A DNA stretch of 55,504 bases from an uncultured Prochlorococcus sp. (GTDB taxonomy: Bacteria; Cyanobacteriota; Cyanobacteriia; PCC-6307; Cyanobiaceae), in NCBI GenBank assembly GCA_902576415.1, contig CACGVZ010000009.1, positions 1 to 55,504 of the forward strand, written 5' to 3'. Below, one piece after another: positions 19,463-28,905 of this stretch (within the stretch, counting starts at the first letter, position 1; each line of letters opens with the position of its first letter). Position numbers and translations under genes: made by a program. Under the pieces are notes generated by a model, which made no database searches, was not told the DNA's origin, and saw nothing but the letters and a program-made list of their open reading frames with translations.

Positions 19463-20932
19463 TTAGACCCTTATCCATGTTGTTATATCCTTGGATTGAT
19501 CAATAAGTTCAATACCTTTTTCTTTTAACAAATTCCTAATTTCATCAGCCTTCGTATAATTCTTTTCTTTTTTTGCTTTCAATCTTTCATTAATAAGCAT
19601 TGATATTTCTTCTTCTTTTATTTTACTTTCTTTTACTAAAACCTCTTTTTTAAGACCAAGTACCTCAGTCAACTTTTCAAGAGTTTTAAAATTCTCAAGT
19701 AGAAAGAATTTTTCATTTAGGTCTATTTTAAAACCTTCGACCCTTTGAAATTGGTTTAAAAAGTTTTTTAATGGTTTTGCTAAATCGTAAATAATTGCGA
19801 TAGCACCTGCTGTATTAAGGTCATTTCCAAGAGCCTCAGAAAATTTAAGCTTTTTTTGAGATAATTCAAAGCTTATTTTCTCTTTATATTCCTCTTCGAT
19901 AGACTCATTCTTGTCAATAGATTTAAAAGCATCTTTTGTAAGGTCCAAAAAAGAAAGGGCTATATTAATATTTTTCCAAGCTTCTGAAGCACTCCTTAAA
20001 GCTTCTTCAGTAAAATCAAGTGGTTTTCTATAATTCACAGTCATAACAAAATATCGTAAAGTCATAGGGCTTATACCTGACTTAATTAGCTCTCTAATAG
20101 TTTTAAAATTTTTAAGAGATTTACTCATCTTTTGTCCATTTACATTGACCATCCCATTGTGTAACCAATAGTTCGCTAGCTTTTTGCCATTGGCTGCTTC
20201 TGATTGGGCGATTTCATTCTCATGATGTGGAAAAATCAAATCAGAACCACCTAAATGGATATCAATAGTATCTCCTAATTCATCTTTAACCATCGCCGAA
20301 CATTCAATATGCCATCCTGGCCTACCTTTACCCCATGGCGAATCAAAAAATGGTTCATCATCTTTGGCTTTTTTCCATAGTGCAAAATCTTGCGGATTTA
20401 GTTTTTTACTATTTTCATCATTAGCCATTCTTCCTTGCTGATTGATATTTTGTTCTTGTATATTTTGATTACTTAGCTTTCCATAATTTTTATTTTTAAA
20501 AACAGAATAATAAACATCTCCATCCCTAGAGTATGCATAACCTTTGTCCTCAAGGATTGTTATGAAGGAGCAGATATTGCATATATGATTCGTTGCTCTT
20601 GGCATACTATCCGGACGCATTATTCCTAAAGAATCCATATCTTTATGAAATTCAATAATATTTTTTTCAGATACTTCCTTCATTGAACTGCTTTCTTCTT
20701 TAGCTCTTTTTAAGATCTTGTCATCAATATCTGTAAAATTTTGAACATACTTCACTTTGAAATCACTGTAAATTAAAAATCTTCTCAATACATCCCAAGC
20801 TATATAACTTCTGGCATGACCAAGATGACATAAATCATAAACAGTAACTCCACAACAATAAATTTTAACGACATCATCGATAGGCTTAAAAACCTCAACT
20901 CTTTTGCTTAAAGTATTAAAAAGTTTGATCAT
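19463..20932 (-). CDS. cysS: cysteinyl-tRNA synthetase
   Basis: A 489-aa class-I aminoacyl-tRNA synthetase. It shows zinc-site Cys28 in YCCGVTVYD, the HIGH-type HLGH in CHLGHARSY, WHIECSAM with further zinc ligands, the HHENEIAQSEA block, and the KMSKS loop KMSKSLKNF near residue 270. A C-terminal DALR-type helical domain follows. It is complete and of normal length. Confidence 0.97.
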   Translation of the reverse strand: MIKLFNTLSKRVEVFKPIDDVVKIYCCGVTVYDLCHLGHARSYIAWDVLRRFLIYSDFKVKYVQNFTDIDDKILKRAKEESSSMKEVSEKNIIEFHKDMDSLGIMRPDSMPRATNHICNICSFITILEDKGYAYSRDGDVYYSVFKNKNYGKLSNQNIQEQNINQQGRMANDENSKKLNPQDFALWKKAKDDEPFFDSPWGKGRPGWHIECSAMVKDELGDTIDIHLGGSDLIFPHHENEIAQSEAANGKKLANYWLHNGMVNVNGQKMSKSLKNFKTIRELIKSGISPMTLRYFVMTVNYRKPLDFTEEALRSASEAWKNINIALSFLDLTKDAFKSIDKNESIEEEYKEKISFELSQKKLKFSEALGNDLNTAGAIAIIYDLAKPLKNFLNQFQRVEGFKIDLNEKFFLLENFKTLEKLTEVLGLKKEVLVKESKIKEEEISMLINERLKAKKEKNYTKADEIRNLLKEKGIELIDQSKDITTWIRV

Positions 20933-20956
20933 CTTAGATTAAGTTTTTCATAAGTT

Positions 20957-23887
20957 TTATTTTGTCTCCATCCAATTGTCTCCAATACCAATATCAACTA
21001 AAAGAGGCACATTTAATTTTACACAATCTTCCATAGTCTTCTTTACTAATTTCGTCGTAATTTCCAAAGAATCTGGTTCAACTTCAAACAATAATTCATC
21101 ATGTACTTGTAAAAGCATTTTTGCGGGAACATTCATTTCTATGAATTTCTTATTTAGTTGAACCATTGCAATTTTAATAATGTCTGCACTTGAACCCTGA
21201 ATCGGGGCATTTGCTGCGGCTCTTAATGACTGTGCTTCCATGCCAGCTCTTCTTGCAGATTGCAAGTCAATTTCGTAAGGATCTTTTCCTATTAATCTTC
21301 CAAGTCCATTTTTATCAAACTTAAATTCTCTCTTTCTACCAAAAATTGTTTTTACATAACCTTTTGATAAGGCAAGCCTTTCTTGAAGTTCAAGAAATTT
21401 GAAAATTTTTGAATATCTTTCTTTGTATTTTATAAGGAATTCTTTTGCCTCTGGAGTACTTACGCCAGTAGAACGTGCAAACTTTTTAATTCCCATACCA
21501 TAGATAACTCCGAAATTTATTGTTTTCCCAACTCTCCTCTCATCAGAGGAAATTTCTTCTTTCTCAAAAATTAATCTTGCAGTCAAAGAATGAATGTCAT
21601 CATTTTTATGAAATGCATTTATTAGTATTTTTTCATCCGCTAAGTGTGCGAGTATTCTTAATTCGATCTGAGAATAATCAGCTGATAAAAGTTTCCAATT
21701 TTTTTCAGGCAAGAATGCTTTTCTGATTCTCCTACTAAATTCAGTCCTAACCGGGATATTTTGAAGATTAGGATTGCTACTACTTAGTCTCCCAGTCGCT
21801 GTTGCAGCTTGATTAAAGTTTGTATGAACTCTTCCTGTCTTTTCGTTAATAAGATTTGGAAGAGCATCAATATAGGTGCTAAGTAATTTGCTAAGAGTTC
21901 TATGTTTTATTAAATGTTGGATTATTTCATGTTCGTCGACTAATCTTTCCAGAACTACTGCATCTGTGCTCCATCCTGTTTTTGTTTTCCGCGATTTTTT
22001 CTTATCCAAATTTAATTTTTCAAACAAGATCTCACCAAGTTGTTTTGGTGAAGATAGATTAAAACTTTCCTCTGCTAACTCATAAACTTTATTTTCAATA
22101 TCTTCTAAGGTACTTTTTAATTCTTTTGAGAGTTTATCCAAATAAGGGATGTCGATGGTTATGCCATTCATTTCCATTTGGGACAATACCGGCTCTAAAG
22201 GCAGCTCGATTTCTTCGAACAGTTTGATTAATTCATCTTTTTCCTTTGAAAAACTTTCTTTAAAAATTTTGACAATCTTAAAAGTTAGAAAAACATCATA
22301 ACCGCAGTAAATACTTGCTTCATCAATATCAACAAATGAAAAGTCTTTATTTTTTCCAACTGTCTCCTTAAATGAAGGAGGCTTAAATCCAAATAATCTA
22401 AAACTAATTTCACTTAACCCATGTTTCTCCTGATTATTAAGAAGGTAGTCTGCTAACAAGGTGTCAAAAGTTACGCCTTTAAGATCAAGTCCATGATTAA
22501 AAAATATTTGCCTATCAAATTTAGAATTTTGGAGTGCCTTTTCTTTTTTTGGATCTTCTATCCAATTTCTTAGCTTTGAGAAAACATCTCCAATTGATAA
22601 TTGATTGGAGGCCTCCTTTTTTGTTTGATGCCCAAGAGGTATATAAAATAGATCATCATTTTCTTCTCCAAGACATAACCCTATCCCAACAAGTTCCGCA
22701 TCGATTGGATTCAAACTATTGGTCTCTGTATCTAAAGAAACTATTTGATCAGTGTTGTCTAATCTTTGAATTAATTTATCAAGTAATTCGAAATCATTTA
22801 CAACAGTTACGTTGATTTTAGGGAGTTTATTTTCACTATTTTCTAATTCATTATTGCCTGAGACTTTTGGTGCCTTCTCCTCCTCTTTAGCTATATTATT
22901 TTTGTCAAAACCACCTTTGCTGAAAGTTGAATTGAAAATATCAATTTGTCTAAGTAGTGTTGATAGTTCTAATTTTTTCAGTGACTCTGAAAGTAATTCT
23001 TGATTTATATTTTTTAATTCATAACCGTTACTTAAAATTAAAGGCACCTCAGTATTTATTTTTGCTAAATCTCTGGAAAGAAAAGCATTATGTTTATCGT
23101 TTCTGAGCTTTTCTATAACTGCCCCTTTGATGAATCCTTTATATTTCTTATCGTTGTTTTGCTGAATCTTGTCCAAAGCCTTATAGATTCCATCAAGCGT
23201 GTCGTTCTCTTTTAGTAGATTAATTGCAGTTTTTGGACCTACCCCTTTAATACCTGGAATATTATCAGAACTATCACCAGTTAGGGCTTTGAGATCAACT
23301 ACTCTTTCTGGCGCAACACCTAATTTTTCTTTTACTCCATTTTCATTCATAAGAGTTGGATTTCCACTTTTTGCATAAGGACCACCACCCATATAAAGTA
23401 CATAAATATCTTTTTGATCATCTACTAATTGAAATAAGTCCCTATCTCCAGAAAGAATATTGACGCACCATCCTTTAGAAGAAGCATCATTTGCAATTGT
23501 GCCTAGGAGATCATCTGCTTCGTATCCTGGAGATTTAAAAATTGGCAAATTAAGGCTTTCTTCTAAAATGATTTCTAGTTGTTCAATATCCTGAAAAAAA
23601 ACATCTGGTGCTACATCTCTATTGGCCTTATAATTTGGATCTAATTCATGTCTGAAAGTAGGTTTTTCTGTATCAAACGTAATACAAACACCCTCAGGAC
23701 TAATATTTTTACAATTATCCAGAAGACTTTTTAGAAATCCATAAGTGACACTTGTTGGAAATCCCTCTTTGGTTGTTAAACCTCCATCAATCCCTTTGCT
23801 AAATGCATAGAAACTTCTAAAAGCAAGTGAGTGGCCATCGACTAAAAGTAAAATTGGTTTTTTAGAGTTTTCAGATTTTAAACTCAT
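20957..23887 (-). CDS. polA: DNA polymerase I
   Basis: A 976-aa three-domain enzyme. The N-terminal 5' nuclease has LLLVDGHSLAFRSFYAF and the helix-hairpin-helix GDSSDNIPGIKGVGPKTA. The 3'-5' exonuclease appears intact: DTET (Exo I), NSKFD (Exo II) and YCGYD (Exo III). The polymerase carries motif A (DYSQIELRILAHL), motif B (RRVGKTINFGVIYG) and motif C (QVHDELLFE). It works in repair and Okazaki-fragment maturation. Its start overlaps the stop of the membrane-fusion gene by 4 nt. Confidence 0.98.
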   Translation of the reverse strand: MSLKSENSKKPILLLVDGHSLAFRSFYAFSKGIDGGLTTKEGFPTSVTYGFLKSLLDNCKNISPEGVCITFDTEKPTFRHELDPNYKANRDVAPDVFFQDIEQLEIILEESLNLPIFKSPGYEADDLLGTIANDASSKGWCVNILSGDRDLFQLVDDQKDIYVLYMGGGPYAKSGNPTLMNENGVKEKLGVAPERVVDLKALTGDSSDNIPGIKGVGPKTAINLLKENDTLDGIYKALDKIQQNNDKKYKGFIKGAVIEKLRNDKHNAFLSRDLAKINTEVPLILSNGYELKNINQELLSESLKKLELSTLLRQIDIFNSTFSKGGFDKNNIAKEEEKAPKVSGNNELENSENKLPKINVTVVNDFELLDKLIQRLDNTDQIVSLDTETNSLNPIDAELVGIGLCLGEENDDLFYIPLGHQTKKEASNQLSIGDVFSKLRNWIEDPKKEKALQNSKFDRQIFFNHGLDLKGVTFDTLLADYLLNNQEKHGLSEISFRLFGFKPPSFKETVGKNKDFSFVDIDEASIYCGYDVFLTFKIVKIFKESFSKEKDELIKLFEEIELPLEPVLSQMEMNGITIDIPYLDKLSKELKSTLEDIENKVYELAEESFNLSSPKQLGEILFEKLNLDKKKSRKTKTGWSTDAVVLERLVDEHEIIQHLIKHRTLSKLLSTYIDALPNLINEKTGRVHTNFNQAATATGRLSSSNPNLQNIPVRTEFSRRIRKAFLPEKNWKLLSADYSQIELRILAHLADEKILINAFHKNDDIHSLTARLIFEKEEISSDERRVGKTINFGVIYGMGIKKFARSTGVSTPEAKEFLIKYKERYSKIFKFLELQERLALSKGYVKTIFGRKREFKFDKNGLGRLIGKDPYEIDLQSARRAGMEAQSLRAAANAPIQGSSADIIKIAMVQLNKKFIEMNVPAKMLLQVHDELLFEVEPDSLEITTKLVKKTMEDCVKLNVPLLVDIGIGDNWMETK

Positions 23888-24945
23888 TTTCTCTTCTTAG
23901 CCCAAGGTGGGATATCAATAAAGATTTGCTCTCCAGGTTCTAATCCATCAATTACTGAAGTTTTATTTCCACTACTAATACCAATTTCGATTTTTTCAAA
24001 TTTGGGAGAATTGTTTTTATCAACTTTCAAAATTCCTTTTTCACCTTTTTCTGTGACAATAGAAACTGTTGGAACTAGGATTTTTTCTTCAATACCTTCG
24101 ACTCTAAATTCAAGATCTGCAGTCATTCCAATTTTAATTTCTTCAAAAATATCTTTAAAATTTAAAGTTACTTCGAATGAGGTTACATTATTATCTTTAA
24201 CAGCTCTTGTAGCTATTTTTTTAACTATTGCACTATATTTTTTTGAGGGATAAGCCTCAATTCTTACTGAGGCTTCTTGACCTATTTTTATTCTGCCAAT
24301 GTCACTCTCAGGAACTTTGGCAACAATTTCAAGACCCTCTGATAGTTCAAAAATAAAGTTTTTGGTTTTAGGGTCTGAACTTAAGTTTGTACTAGGTGTG
24401 ACATAAGACCCTACCTCCGCATATTTTGCAGTTATCTTTCCTCCATAAGGAGCCTTGATCAAATAGAAACTTTTTTCAGCTTTTGCATCATTAAGTTTGG
24501 CGCTACTAATGTTGTAGTTATTTTTATAATTTTCGTAATCTTCTTTGCTTACTGCACCTTCTTGATATAAATATTCTCTTCTTAAAAATTCAGATTTTTG
24601 TTTTTCGACATTTAATTCAAGTTCTTCAAGTTTATAGATAAAGTCTTCATCATCGAGTGAAGCCAAAATCTGATCTTTTTTCACAAGATCGCCTTCATCT
24701 ACTTTGATTTCTTTTATTACACCTTGCTTCCGAGGTCCAATATTGCTTGTCCTGATTGCTTTTACTTCACCACTTGTATTAATTGAATCTGAGAGAATTC
24801 CTTTTTCAACTTGAACTACAAAATCAGAAATGTCTTTTGATTTATTTTTCTTGAAGGGATTGGTTATGAAAACGAAAAATATAGTTAAAGAAAGTAATAT
24901 AATTCCACTTCTTAGATTTATATTTTTTCTTATTAAATCAAGCAT
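23884..24945 (-). CDS. HlyD/MacA-type membrane-fusion (periplasmic adaptor) protein
   Basis: A 353-aa adaptor with one N-terminal anchor (residues 13-29). It has a biotinyl-lipoyl-like half motif (VIKEIKVDEGDLVKKDQILASLDD), a helical hairpin region, the second half-lipoyl motif (APYGGKITAKYAEVGSYV), and a beta-barrel domain. Such proteins link an inner-membrane ABC or RND pump to an outer-membrane channel. No pump or channel gene is adjacent; downstream is polA with a 4-nt overlap, so the partner must lie elsewhere. Confidence 0.85.
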   Translation of the reverse strand: MLDLIRKNINLRSGIILLSLTIFFVFITNPFKKNKSKDISDFVVQVEKGILSDSINTSGEVKAIRTSNIGPRKQGVIKEIKVDEGDLVKKDQILASLDDEDFIYKLEELELNVEKQKSEFLRREYLYQEGAVSKEDYENYKNNYNISSAKLNDAKAEKSFYLIKAPYGGKITAKYAEVGSYVTPSTNLSSDPKTKNFIFELSEGLEIVAKVPESDIGRIKIGQEASVRIEAYPSKKYSAIVKKIATRAVKDNNVTSFEVTLNFKDIFEEIKIGMTADLEFRVEGIEEKILVPTVSIVTEKGEKGILKVDKNNSPKFEKIEIGISSGNKTSVIDGLEPGEQIFIDIPPWAKKRK

Positions 24946-25089
24946 TTCTTTTGAAAAACAGTAATTGAGAATATTTGGGAACTAAATAAATAATCAAGTC
25001 GATTATAATTAACTTATCCAAGATTGGTTAAGTAAATACTATATTACTAGAAGATGTTTTCTGAATAATTTTTCCATAAATTTTTTCAA

Positions 25090-26181
25090 ATGTTAAAAGC
25101 CGGTATTATTGGATTACCAAATGTTGGAAAATCAACTTTATTTAATGCACTTGTAGAAAATGCTAAAGCTCAAGCGGCAAATTTCCCCTTTTGTACGATA
25201 GAACCTAATAAAGGTATAGTTTCCGTCCCAGATCAAAGGTTACAAGAGTTAGGTGATCTAAGTTCTAGCCAAAATATTATCCCAACAAAAATCGAATTTG
25301 TAGACATAGCAGGATTAGTAAAAGGAGCCAGTAAAGGTGAGGGTTTGGGAAATAAATTTTTATCAAATATTAGGGAGGTTGATGCAATAGTCCATGTTGT
25401 GAGATGCTTTGAAGATAGTGATGTAATTCATGTTTCAGGTAAGGTAGATCCCTTGGATGACATTGAGATAATTAATCTGGAATTGAATTTAGCTGATTTG
25501 TCCCAACTCCAAAAAAGAAGAGAAAGAATTAAAAAACAGGTTAGAACTAGTCAAGAAGTAGCGAAAGAAGACACCTTACTAGAAAAAATTGAAGAAGAGC
25601 TACAGAAAGGACTTTCAGTTAGATCAATATCTTTGAGTGAAGAAGAAAATTTAATAATTAAGCAACTAGGTTTCCTTACTGCTAAACCAATTATTTACGC
25701 AACAAATTTGAATGAAAATGATTTAGCTGAAGGTAATGATTTCTCATCAAAAGTGCAGAGTTTTGCAAGCAATGAAAATACAGAATGTATAAAAATATCA
25801 GCGCAAGTCGAATCTGAATTAATAGAGTTAGAGCCAGAAGATAAAAAAGACTACCTTATGGGTTTAGGAGTAGAAGAAGGGGGATTAAGTTCTTTAATTA
25901 GATCAACATATAAATTATTGGGATTAAAAACTTATTTCACTACCGGAGAAAAGGAGACAAAAGCATGGACCATAAAAGATGGGATGACTGCGCCTCAGGC
26001 GGCAGGAGTCATTCATACTGATTTTGAAAAAGGATTTATAAGAGCTCAGACTATTTCATATCAAAATTTAATTGATTCAGGTTCAATTGCCAATGCAAAA
26101 ACTAAAGGTCTTTTAAGAAGTGAAGGTAAGGAATATATTGTTAAGGAAGGCGATGTAATGGAGTTCTTATTCAATGTTTAA
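25090..26181 (+). CDS. ychF: YchF/Obg-like ATPase
   Basis: A 363-aa P-loop NTPase of the Obg group. G1 is GLPNVGKST at 7-15, G3 is DIAGLVKGASKGEGLGN near residue 74, and the altered G4 NLNE near residue 215 favours ATP over GTP. The C-terminal TGS domain (KAWTIKDGMTAPQAAGVIH) is present. It associates with ribosomes and is linked to stress responses in other bacteria. Length is normal. It is followed after 6 nt by the ferritin-like gene. Confidence 0.96.
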   Translation: MLKAGIIGLPNVGKSTLFNALVENAKAQAANFPFCTIEPNKGIVSVPDQRLQELGDLSSSQNIIPTKIEFVDIAGLVKGASKGEGLGNKFLSNIREVDAIVHVVRCFEDSDVIHVSGKVDPLDDIEIINLELNLADLSQLQKRRERIKKQVRTSQEVAKEDTLLEKIEEELQKGLSVRSISLSEEENLIIKQLGFLTAKPIIYATNLNENDLAEGNDFSSKVQSFASNENTECIKISAQVESELIELEPEDKKDYLMGLGVEEGGLSSLIRSTYKLLGLKTYFTTGEKETKAWTIKDGMTAPQAAGVIHTDFEKGFIRAQTISYQNLIDSGSIANAKTKGLLRSEGKEYIVKEGDVMEFLFNV

Positions 26182-26187
26182 AACTAG

Positions 26188-26883
26188 ATGAAAAAAAGTC
26201 AATCAGAACTACCTGTCTTTCATGAAACAGCACATGCAGAGCTTGCTTCTGCCTTAGAAATGCTTGCTGCATGCAAAGCAACTGAATCATCAAATCAAGC
26301 ATTTGGTTATTTTATGCATGCAAAAGATGAATATAACCATGCGAAATCTTTTTTTGAAATACTTTCTAATAGAGCTAAAAGAGCTTCAATTGAAGAAGCT
26401 AGAGATTTTAGATTCAAACCTCCTTCTTTAATAACAAAGGGTTATATATCCAAACAAGGGTTTCTGATCGAAACGATGAAATTAAAAGATTTTATAGCTT
26501 TTGTTTATACAAACGAACTTTTAGCTAAATCATCTTTTGAAAATATATTAATTATGGTTGGGAATAGTAGCGAGGAAGGTAAAATAATATCAAGTATTAT
26601 GGCTGATGAATTGCGCCATCATGGGATGGCAAAAAAATTCTTCTTGAATCACTACCCTGCTTTGCAACCTTGGCAGTTAAGGATTTACCGAATGAAAGAG
26701 ACTTTTAATAATAGGGGAAGAAAAATATATGATATAAATTTAAAGTTTCTTGATAAACTTTTGACGCCTCTCTATAAAGCTATGGCTTATGTGGCTGGAA
26801 CTATGGCTAAGAAATTGAATCTAAATGAATTCAAAAGAGAGGGTAAAAATCTTATGAATATTTCATCTAACTCAATCCTCTAA
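26188..26883 (+). CDS. ferritin-like diiron protein
   Basis: A 231-aa mostly helical protein with the ligand pattern of ferritin-like diiron proteins: an early Glu (HAELASALEML), then DEYNHAKSF (ExxH), a later Glu in FVYTNELLAKSSFE, and DELRHHGM (ExxH). That gives two Glu and two ExxH pairs on a four-helix bundle. Oxygen-dependent oxidation or peroxide scavenging is possible, but the substrate is unknown. It lies 6 nt after ychF and 20 nt before the carbamoyltransferase, so it probably shares their transcript and pathway. Confidence 0.75.
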   Translation: MKKSQSELPVFHETAHAELASALEMLAACKATESSNQAFGYFMHAKDEYNHAKSFFEILSNRAKRASIEEARDFRFKPPSLITKGYISKQGFLIETMKLKDFIAFVYTNELLAKSSFENILIMVGNSSEEGKIISSIMADELRHHGMAKKFFLNHYPALQPWQLRIYRMKETFNNRGRKIYDINLKFLDKLLTPLYKAMAYVAGTMAKKLNLNEFKREGKNLMNISSNSIL

Positions 26884-26903
26884 AGTATTATTAATTCTTG
26901 AAG

Positions 26904-28640
26904 ATGTTTATTGGTGTAACGGGATATAATCATGAAGCCTCTGCCGCATTAGTCGATAAAAATGGTGTTCTTGTTGATTTCTATAGAGAAGAGTCGCTAA
27001 GTCGAATTAAAGGTGATAAATCATTCCCTAGAAGGTCAATAAAAAAATTACTAGTTACTAATAACCTTAAGATAGAAGATATTGAGAGAGTAGCTTTCTA
27101 TGAAAGGCCTCTAAGTGCATTCCTACATATCGTAAAAGAAGCCTCTTTGCACATGCCAAGAAGTCTACCTCTGCTCACGCACCAGTTTCGTAATTTTAAT
27201 CGTTCATCAGTTTCTTGTTATTTAGATTTTGCAAAATTTTTTAGAGGATTAGAGAATAAATTAATTTATTCTGATCATCATTTATCACATACTCTTACTG
27301 CACTTGCATATTCTGATTCTAGAAAAGATATATGCTCTGTTGTTGTTGATGGGTTTGGAGATAGAAGCACGGCTTCAATTAGTCAAATAGTTGATCCAAC
27401 CGAGATTAATGAGTTATGGGAATGTCTATATCCTGTATCTTTAGGCCTTTTCTATTCAAGTATTACTGATTACTTAGGATTCGCAATCAATGAAGGTGAA
27501 TATAAAGTTATGGGATTAGCTTCTTTTGGAGATTCAAATAGTAAATCAGCAAAGTTAGTAAGGGGGCTGATGGATTGGGATTACGCCTCTAACCAAATGA
27601 TTTCCGATATGAGCTATTTCGATTATCATTTATCAACATCAAACTCATTCAGTAGTAAATTAGAGGATTTATTAGGTCCTGCGCGCAATCCTTTTAATCA
27701 ACTTATCCCTGGGGATAGCGATTTTCAAAGATGTGCAAACATCGCAAGGGGAGCTCAAGATTTAACAATTTATCTTCTAGGGAAAATTTTTACTCACGCC
27801 CATAAAATAACTAGCTCCAGAAGATTTCTTTTTTCAGGAGGAGTTTCTATGAACTCAGCATCAATTGATCATCTTGCACAAATGCCTTTTGTAGATGAAA
27901 TAATTATCCCACCAAACCCTGGGGATGCTGGGTGTGCTATTGGAGCAGCGTTTTATTGTTATTTAAAATCCAATTCATGTAGTGATATAAAAATTTCAAA
28001 GCCCTCATTCTTTCCATCTTTAAAAGAAAAACGAAATGATGAATTACTTACAGAACAAATCATTTTTAATGAATTTACTTTTTTAGAGAGGTGTGAAGAC
28101 AACGCTTTTTTAAAAGCCGCTGAACTTATAAGTACAGGTGAAATTATTGGAACAGTTTTATCGAGTAGTGAAACAGGCCCAAGGGCATTAGGCAATAGAT
28201 CTCTATTATGTGATGGAAAAAATAAATATGCTGTGAATAAATTAAATACTGTAATTAAGAATCGAAGCCCCTTTAGGCCAACTGCTCCAGCGATGAGATA
28301 TGAAATTGCTAAAAAATTTTACAAATTAAGGCCTGAAATTTATGATTGTTATAAATCTATGAGTGCGACATGCAAATGCCTTGAAGATAATATTTCTTTA
28401 GAATTCCCTACAACCCATGTGGATGGAACAGCACGTATTCAAATTGTTGAAAATAACTCTTCTTTAGACAAGTTATTATCTATGTTAGAACCTATGGGTA
28501 TCGAAATACTTGCTAATTCTTCATTAAATGTAAGTGGCGACCCTACCTGCTTTGACTTGGTTGATGGACTTATGGTTTGTTCGAGAACAAAATTAAGTTA
28601 TCTCTTGACAGACTTAGGATTGTTAAAAAGAAAAACTTGA
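26904..28640 (+). CDS. NodU/CmcH-family carbamoyltransferase
   Basis: A 578-aa O-carbamoyltransferase. It has the N-terminal GVTGYNHEASAALVDKNG and the metal-binding YSDHHLSHTLTA in the ASKHA-type TsaD-like domain. Further on are FSGGVSMNSASI and GDAGCAIGAAFY. The C-terminal catalytic domain has GPRALGNRSLL and FRPTAPAM. It transfers a carbamoyl group from carbamoyl phosphate to a hydroxyl of a sugar or small molecule. A TTG exists 6 nt upstream, but ATG at 26904 fits the conserved MFIGVTGYNHEAS start. Confidence 0.9.
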   Translation: MFIGVTGYNHEASAALVDKNGVLVDFYREESLSRIKGDKSFPRRSIKKLLVTNNLKIEDIERVAFYERPLSAFLHIVKEASLHMPRSLPLLTHQFRNFNRSSVSCYLDFAKFFRGLENKLIYSDHHLSHTLTALAYSDSRKDICSVVVDGFGDRSTASISQIVDPTEINELWECLYPVSLGLFYSSITDYLGFAINEGEYKVMGLASFGDSNSKSAKLVRGLMDWDYASNQMISDMSYFDYHLSTSNSFSSKLEDLLGPARNPFNQLIPGDSDFQRCANIARGAQDLTIYLLGKIFTHAHKITSSRRFLFSGGVSMNSASIDHLAQMPFVDEIIIPPNPGDAGCAIGAAFYCYLKSNSCSDIKISKPSFFPSLKEKRNDELLTEQIIFNEFTFLERCEDNAFLKAAELISTGEIIGTVLSSSETGPRALGNRSLLCDGKNKYAVNKLNTVIKNRSPFRPTAPAMRYEIAKKFYKLRPEIYDCYKSMSATCKCLEDNISLEFPTTHVDGTARIQIVENNSSLDKLLSMLEPMGIEILANSSLNVSGDPTCFDLVDGLMVCSRTKLSYLLTDLGLLKRKT

Positions 28641-28650
28641 AAAATTTAAA

Positions 28651-28815
28651 ATGTTTAGTTTTTTTCGATTTTTAAAACATATCATTGTATCGGCTTGGAA
28701 AAATGCAACACCTATTCAAGCTGCTTTGATAACCCTAATTTTGTTGGCGATTATTGTAATTTTAATAATAAGCGTCGTACAAGTTATAGTTCCATTTACT
28801 TACATTGCGATTTAG
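28651..28815 (+). CDS. small membrane protein, 54 aa
   Basis: It starts 10 nt after the carbamoyltransferase stop. A short amphipathic N-terminus (FSFFRFLKHIIVSAWKNATPIQ) is followed by one strong hydrophobic helix of about 28 residues. The size and layout resemble the DUF5989-type small proteins that often follow NodU-type carbamoyltransferases in bacteria; this comparison is from memory. It is probably a partner or membrane anchor. Confidence 0.75.
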   Translation: MFSFFRFLKHIIVSAWKNATPIQAALITLILLAIIVILIISVVQVIVPFTYIAI

Positions 28816-28905
28816 GACTTTTTGATGAGATCTTTATAATTTTGAATTGTTGGATTTGATATTTATTTTTAAAATATATTATGCAATCAATTAATATTTT
28901 TCATA